From NCBI GenBank assembly GCA_016795325.1, contig JAEUHY010000012.1, positions 1 to 64,000 of the forward strand: a stretch of DNA of 64,000 bases. Direction: 5' to 3'. Both the position numbers and the translations under genes were made by a program. Below are positions 59,040-64,000 of this stretch, in pieces. The notes beneath the pieces are model-generated. The model searched no databases and was not told the DNA's origin. It saw nothing but the letters and a program-made list of their open reading frames with translations. How positions within the stretch are numbered: the stretch's first letter is position 1; each line of letters begins with the position of its first letter. Origin of the DNA: Planctomycetota bacterium. GTDB lineage: Bacteria; Planctomycetota; UBA1135; GCA-002686595.

Positions 59040-59864
59040 ATGGATAGCCGCATGAGCGGACCGTGGATGGACGTGCTCGAGCCGGACGGCGCGCGCCGAC
59101 GCGTGGCGCTGCGCCGCGGCTTGACGATCGTCGGCGGCGCGAAGGCGGACGTCCCCGTCGGCGGCGTCGACAACGACCAGCTCCACGTCTGGGATCAGCC
59201 GCCCAAGCTCGTCTTCGTGGGCTTCGGCGAAGCGCCGACGGCGAGCGGGGCGCGCTTCGAGGAGCGCACGCTGGCGAGCGGCGACGTGGTCACGTGGCGC
59301 GGCGTGCGGCTCGAGTTCGGCGGTTTGCTCGCGGCGCGCATCGAGGAGATCGAGTTGCCCGCGGCGCCGGTTGCGGCGCCCGGTACGACACCGGGTGCGA
59401 CACCGGGTGCAGCGAGTGCCGGCGCATCGTTCGTCGGGCTGGCCGGCGCCGACGAGCAGTTCTGGCGCCGGTTGAAGGCGGGGATCGCCGTCGAGCAGGG
59501 CCTGGCCGAGGGCGCCGTCGCGCGGCGCTGGCAGGACGCGGTGATGCGCTCGGAGTTCGACCCCGACGCCGCGGCGCGCGACATCCTCGCCACGGTGCGC
59601 GGACTCGACGATCAACGCCTGGGGGAACGCTCGGCGCGCTTGCAGCGCGACCTAATCATGGCGCCGCTCGCCACCAGCTCGAGGGGCGCCACGCGCAAGC
59701 TGCGCGGCGCGGCGCAGAGCATGGTCGCGATGGTGATCTCGCAATTCGTCGTGCTTTCCGTCTCGCTGCTGCTCGTGCTCGTCGCCCAGTTCGTGGCGCG
59801 CGTGCGCCTGGGCTGGAGCCTCGACGAGTTCTTCGACCGACTGCGCAACGTCTTCGGGAACTGA
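59040..59864 (+). CDS. FHA-like protein with one membrane span
   Basis: A 274-aa protein of uncertain family. Residues 8-100 have strand-rich sequence with LRRGLTIVGGAKADVPVGG, reminiscent of an FHA domain start, but the phosphothreonine-binding Arg and Ser are not evident. A short Ala/Pro linker contains a duplicated 12-bp unit (59387-59410, encoding TPGA twice). A helical middle region follows, then one membrane span near 225-255 (ISQFVVLSVSLLLVLVAQFV) and a cytoplasmic tail. The start is ATG 59040; ATG 59052 is an equal alternative. It diverges from rpoN and is followed after 47 bases by the degenerate GGDEF gene. A signalling role is inferred from context. Confidence 0.5.
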   Translation: MDSRMSGPWMDVLEPDGARRRVALRRGLTIVGGAKADVPVGGVDNDQLHVWDQPPKLVFVGFGEAPTASGARFEERTLASGDVVTWRGVRLEFGGLLAARIEEIELPAAPVAAPGTTPGATPGAASAGASFVGLAGADEQFWRRLKAGIAVEQGLAEGAVARRWQDAVMRSEFDPDAAARDILATVRGLDDQRLGERSARLQRDLIMAPLATSSRGATRKLRGAAQSMVAMVISQFVVLSVSLLLVLVAQFVARVRLGWSLDEFFDRLRNVFGN

Positions 59865-59911
59865 CGCCGCCAACACTGCGCGCGCTGCCCCTGGGATCGC
59901 TCCACACGCCC

Positions 59912-60445
59912 ATGTCCGAATTCCGCTCCGCCCAGTTCAGCGACGCCGACCCGGGACTGTTTTCGCTCGCTCAGATCATGCATCTGATGCGCACCGAGTT
60001 CGGCCGCGCGCAGCGCTACCGCTACCCGCTCACGGTGCTGGTGATCGGCGTCGATCGCCTCGGCAGCCTGCGCGACCTGTACGGATACGAGTCGAAGGAA
60101 GCGGTGCTCGACGAAGTGGCGCGCCTGCTCAAGGGCGAGACGCGCACCTGCGACTTCCTCGGGCGTTTGGCGGACGACCGGCTGATGGCGGTCGCGCCGC
60201 ACACGGATGCGGCGGGCGCGCAGGTGCTCGCCAAGCGTCTGGTGGAAGGCGTGCGCGGGCTGCGCTTCGAGAGCGCCGGCAAGCAGATCCCGATCCGGGT
60301 CACGATCGGCGCCGCGACGATGGCCGATGAGAACACGCTCTACTTCGATCAGCTCGTCGGCGCAGCCGAGACGGCGCTCGAGGACGGCGCGAGCGCCGGA
60401 GGAGATCGTGTCGTGGCGCGTGACCCGCGGGGCGGCGGCGGCTAG
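59912..60445 (+). CDS. Degenerate GGDEF-domain protein
   Basis: A 177-aa soluble protein that is essentially one GGDEF domain. FSLAQIMHLMRTEFGRAQRY and LTVLVIGVDRLGSLRDLYGY match the usual entry and first acidic strand. The active-site turn reads FLGRLADDRLMAVAP where active enzymes have RYGGDEFAVLLP, so GGDEF is replaced by ADDRL. Synthesis of cyclic di-GMP is therefore unlikely. It may sense a nucleotide or mediate protein contact. It sits between the FHA-like protein and a sigma-54 response regulator, 177 bases from the latter. Confidence 0.75.
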   Translation: MSEFRSAQFSDADPGLFSLAQIMHLMRTEFGRAQRYRYPLTVLVIGVDRLGSLRDLYGYESKEAVLDEVARLLKGETRTCDFLGRLADDRLMAVAPHTDAAGAQVLAKRLVEGVRGLRFESAGKQIPIRVTIGAATMADENTLYFDQLVGAAETALEDGASAGGDRVVARDPRGGGG

Positions 60446-60622
60446 CGCCCCGCCGACATGTCCCATGCCGCACGATCCTTCGACTGGCGCGCGAGCGCCT
60501 TCGCCGGCGCATCCGCCGATGCTGCGCCCGCGCGTGCGCTGCAGCCACAGGACGAACGCTTTTCCGACCACAAGCGGCGCGAACAGTCGGCGAGCGACGC
60601 AGCGCGCCCGGCCCTCGAACCG

Positions 60623-62002
<1,380 letters not shown>

Positions 62003-62262
62003 GCGGCCGCTCGGTGTCGGGCGTGCGCCTGGTCGACGCGCTGGTCACTCGGTGTCGAGACCGATCGCGGGCTTGCTGCGGCGCCACGCGGCGCGCTCCG
62101 ATGGGCCGCGAGCGAAGGAAGTTCCTCCGGGCGGGCGCCTTGCCCCCTCTGCGTTTCGCGCGTAGCGTCAAGGCACGGGCTGGCGCGCGGAACGCATCCT
62201 TGGCCCCCACACATGCCGATGCGTTTCGCAGCGGGAGCTGCGCGACCAGAGAGAGGTTCACC

Positions 62263-64000
62263 ATGGTTTGCAGCTCGAGTTGGTTCGAGATCGGGCGTTG
62301 GCCGTTGTTGGTCTCATCGGGCTTGATGCTCCTCGCCGGCGGCGCGCACGCCCAGACCCAGATCAAGGCGGTCGGATGGGGCGCCGACCGTTTCGACTCG
62401 TCCTGGAGCGACGAGTCCTTCGTCGGAGTCGAGTCGGGCGGCTACCACCAGATGGCGCAGCGCGCCGACGGCACGTTCGCGACTTGGGGGTCCTTCAACT
62501 CGCTCGTGGATGCTCCTGCGTTGCCTCCGGGCGTCGATTACGTCTCGGTCGCCAGCGGCAGCTACTTCGCCGTCGCGTTGCGCAGCGACGGAGTGGCCGT
62601 CGGTTGGCCGGCGAATGTGGGGCCGACGCAGGGCTTGCCGCTGTCGAACGTCGCGGAGATCGCGGCCGGCAACGGGTTCAGCGTGGTGCGCTTTGCGAAC
62701 GGCGTCGTCTGGGTGCTCGGCGGCGGATCGAACGGCGTCGGACCGGCGCCGACGCCGCCGGCTGGCACGCACTACGTCCACGTCGGCGCGGGTGCGATCC
62801 ACGCGCTCGCGCTGCGCAGCGACGGCGTGGCGATCGGGTGGGGAAACAACAGCGGCGGACAGGCGAGCCCTCCCGCGCCGCCTCCCGGACGCAGTTTCGT
62901 CAAGCTCGACGGCGGCATCTACCACAGTGTCGGTCTGCTGGATGACGGACGCGTGCTCGCTTGGGGGCTCTCGAACTGGAACGTGTTGAACGTTCCGGCG
63001 TTGCCGCCCGGAGTCACGTACGTCGACATCGACGCGGGCCCCAAACACACCGTCGCGTTGCGCAGCGACGGGCAGGTGGTCGCGTGGGGCAACAACTTCT
63101 TCGGCCAGTGCAACGTTCCGCCGCTGCCGCCCGGACTGACGTACCTCGACGCCTCGGCCGGCGGTCCGTACTCGACGAGCGACTACGGGCACAGCGTCGC
63201 GCTGCGCAGCGACGGTCGCGTGGTCGCGTGGGGCGGCAACGGACTCACGCAGGCGAGCACGCCCGCGATTGCGCCGGGCGTCGACGTGCTCCAAATCGTC
63301 AAGGGCGTGCCGTCCGAGTTCGGCGCTCCCGCGAATGCCCTGCTGCTGAGCGATGGCAACGTCGTCACCTGGGGAGGCGCGACGTGGGCGCAGGGGCCCG
63401 TGCCCGCGCTTGCGCCGGGGACGACGTACGTCGAGGTTGCGATCGGCGACTCCGGCGCGCTGGCGCTGCGCAGCGATGGCAGCTTGATCGAATGGGGCTC
63501 GCCGCTCGGCGCGCCGGCGGGGACGGACTTCGTGGAGATCGCCTGCGGTCCGCTGCACCGCATCGCGCGACGTTCGAATGGAACGCTTGCGGTGTGGGGC
63601 TGGAGCAGCCTTGCGCAACCGGCGCCTGCGCTGCCCCCGGGCGTGACTTACGTCGAGATCGCGGCGTCGTACTTCAGCGTGGCGCGCCGCAGCGACGGGG
63701 CCGTGGTCGCGTGGGGACCGAACCAGTCGTACGGACAACTCAACGTCCCCGCGCTGCCCCCGGGGCTCACCTACGTCGAGATCGCGGTCGGCACGTACCA
63801 CGCACTGGCGCGGCGCAGCGACGGCTCGGTTGTGGCTTGGGGCAACAACAGCTTCGGGCAATGCAACGTGCCGAGCCTGCCGCTCGGCGTCACCTACGTC
63901 GAAGTCGCTGCGGCCGCCAACTACAGTGCGGCGCTACGCAGCGATGGCGTGTTGCAGGTGTGGGGCGCCTCCAACGGACTGCAGAACGCGCCGCCGCTCG
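62263..64000 (+). CDS. Exported RCC1-like repeat protein (3' truncated by window edge)
   Basis: An open frame of more than 579 codons that runs off the window. A signal peptide (hydrophobic LLVSSGLMLLAGG, cleavage near AHAQT) is followed by at least 13 repeats of about 38-50 residues. The consensus is RSDGxVVAWGxNxxGQxxVP, then LPPGxTYVEIAxGxxHxxAL. This is the RCC1/ATS1-type beta-propeller repeat, giving one or two seven-bladed propellers. Such proteins are common as surface or secreted proteins in Planctomycetota; a sorting tail, if any, is outside the window. GAGAGG before the ATG fits a ribosome binding site. Ligand unknown. Confidence 0.9.
   Translation, partial: MVCSSSWFEIGRWPLLVSSGLMLLAGGAHAQTQIKAVGWGADRFDSSWSDESFVGVESGGYHQMAQRADGTFATWGSFNSLVDAPALPPGVDYVSVASGSYFAVALRSDGVAVGWPANVGPTQGLPLSNVAEIAAGNGFSVVRFANGVVWVLGGGSNGVGPAPTPPAGTHYVHVGAGAIHALALRSDGVAIGWGNNSGGQASPPAPPPGRSFVKLDGGIYHSVGLLDDGRVLAWGLSNWNVLNVPALPPGVTYVDIDAGPKHTVALRSDGQVVAWGNNFFGQCNVPPLPPGLTYLDASAGGPYSTSDYGHSVALRSDGRVVAWGGNGLTQASTPAIAPGVDVLQIVKGVPSEFGAPANALLLSDGNVVTWGGATWAQGPVPALAPGTTYVEVAIGDSGALALRSDGSLIEWGSPLGAPAGTDFVEIACGPLHRIARRSNGTLAVWGWSSLAQPAPALPPGVTYVEIAASYFSVARRSDGAVVAWGPNQSYGQLNVPALPPGLTYVEIAVGTYHALARRSDGSVVAWGNNSFGQCNVPSLPLGVTYVEVAAAANYSAALRSDGVLQVWGASNGLQNAPPL

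Noticed and set aside
60458..60622. Earlier ATG for the sigma-54 regulator at 60458
   Set aside because: It would add about 55 Ala/Arg-rich residues before a receiver domain that starts cleanly at 60623.

Overview
The window is a very GC-rich, densely coded bacterial chromosome segment. Strong third-position GC keeps long antisense frames open almost everywhere. The gene families point to Planctomycetota: a Minf_1886-family protein, small DUF5989/SxtJ-type membrane proteins, an RpoN with a short planctomycete-like N-terminus, an EF-P with Asn at the loop tip, and a long RCC1-like repeat protein. This assignment comes from family recognition and is an inference. There is no rRNA, CRISPR array, transposase or phage gene; one tRNA-Val(GAC) is present.

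Layout. 1-7.4 kb is a polymer-decoration block. It holds the end of a radical SAM enzyme, a GNAT acyltransferase and a NodB-type deacetylase on the plus strand. Facing them is a minus-strand operon of an SxtJ-like membrane protein, a NodU/CmcH carbamoyltransferase, an SGNH hydrolase fused to a DUF5989-like tail, and two stand-alone 42-aa DUF5989-like proteins. 7.5-27 kb is mostly housekeeping: PDZ serine protease, tRNA-Val, ald, uppP, gmd, amidase, TPR-metallopeptidase, tmk-holB, Minf_1886, AI-2E-type permease, S41 protease, moaC and accB-accC followed by a lipoprotein.

27-43.7 kb is a sugar-nucleotide and exopolysaccharide region. It has UDP-xylose synthase, glmS, an epimerase and rmlA/rmlD/rmlB (no rmlC), then Wza-like and Wzz-like export proteins, an O-glycosylation-ligase-like Wzy/WaaL protein, an asparagine-synthase-like amidotransferase, two GT4 enzymes, a methyltransferase and a second deacetylase. 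50.9-56.5 kb adds two GT2-type proteins, a FemAB-like protein, a GmhB-like phosphatase, a PEGA lipoprotein and a GT39-like mannosyltransferase-type protein. Several of these (ligase, amidotransferase, deacetylase, FemAB) belong to families that usually accompany exosortase A (XrtA/PEP-CTERM) loci, yet no exosortase is in the window.

Between the two halves of that cluster (43.7-50.8 kb, minus strand) lie a 1364-aa TPR protein, a sigma-54 activator with a degenerate receiver and a histidine-kinase-like protein lacking recognisable catalytic motifs. This trio is positioned like PrsT/PrsR/PrsK of XrtA loci but is strongly diverged. 56.7-64 kb carries efp and rpoN, then an FHA-like membrane protein, a degenerate GGDEF protein and a second sigma-54 response regulator with an altered GAFTGA loop. 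It ends in a truncated RCC1-like repeat protein.

Inferred unity: a surface-polysaccharide factory with decoration enzymes, and two sigma-54 signalling modules plus rpoN itself that could control it. No -24/-12 promoter was recognised by eye, so that control link is untested.
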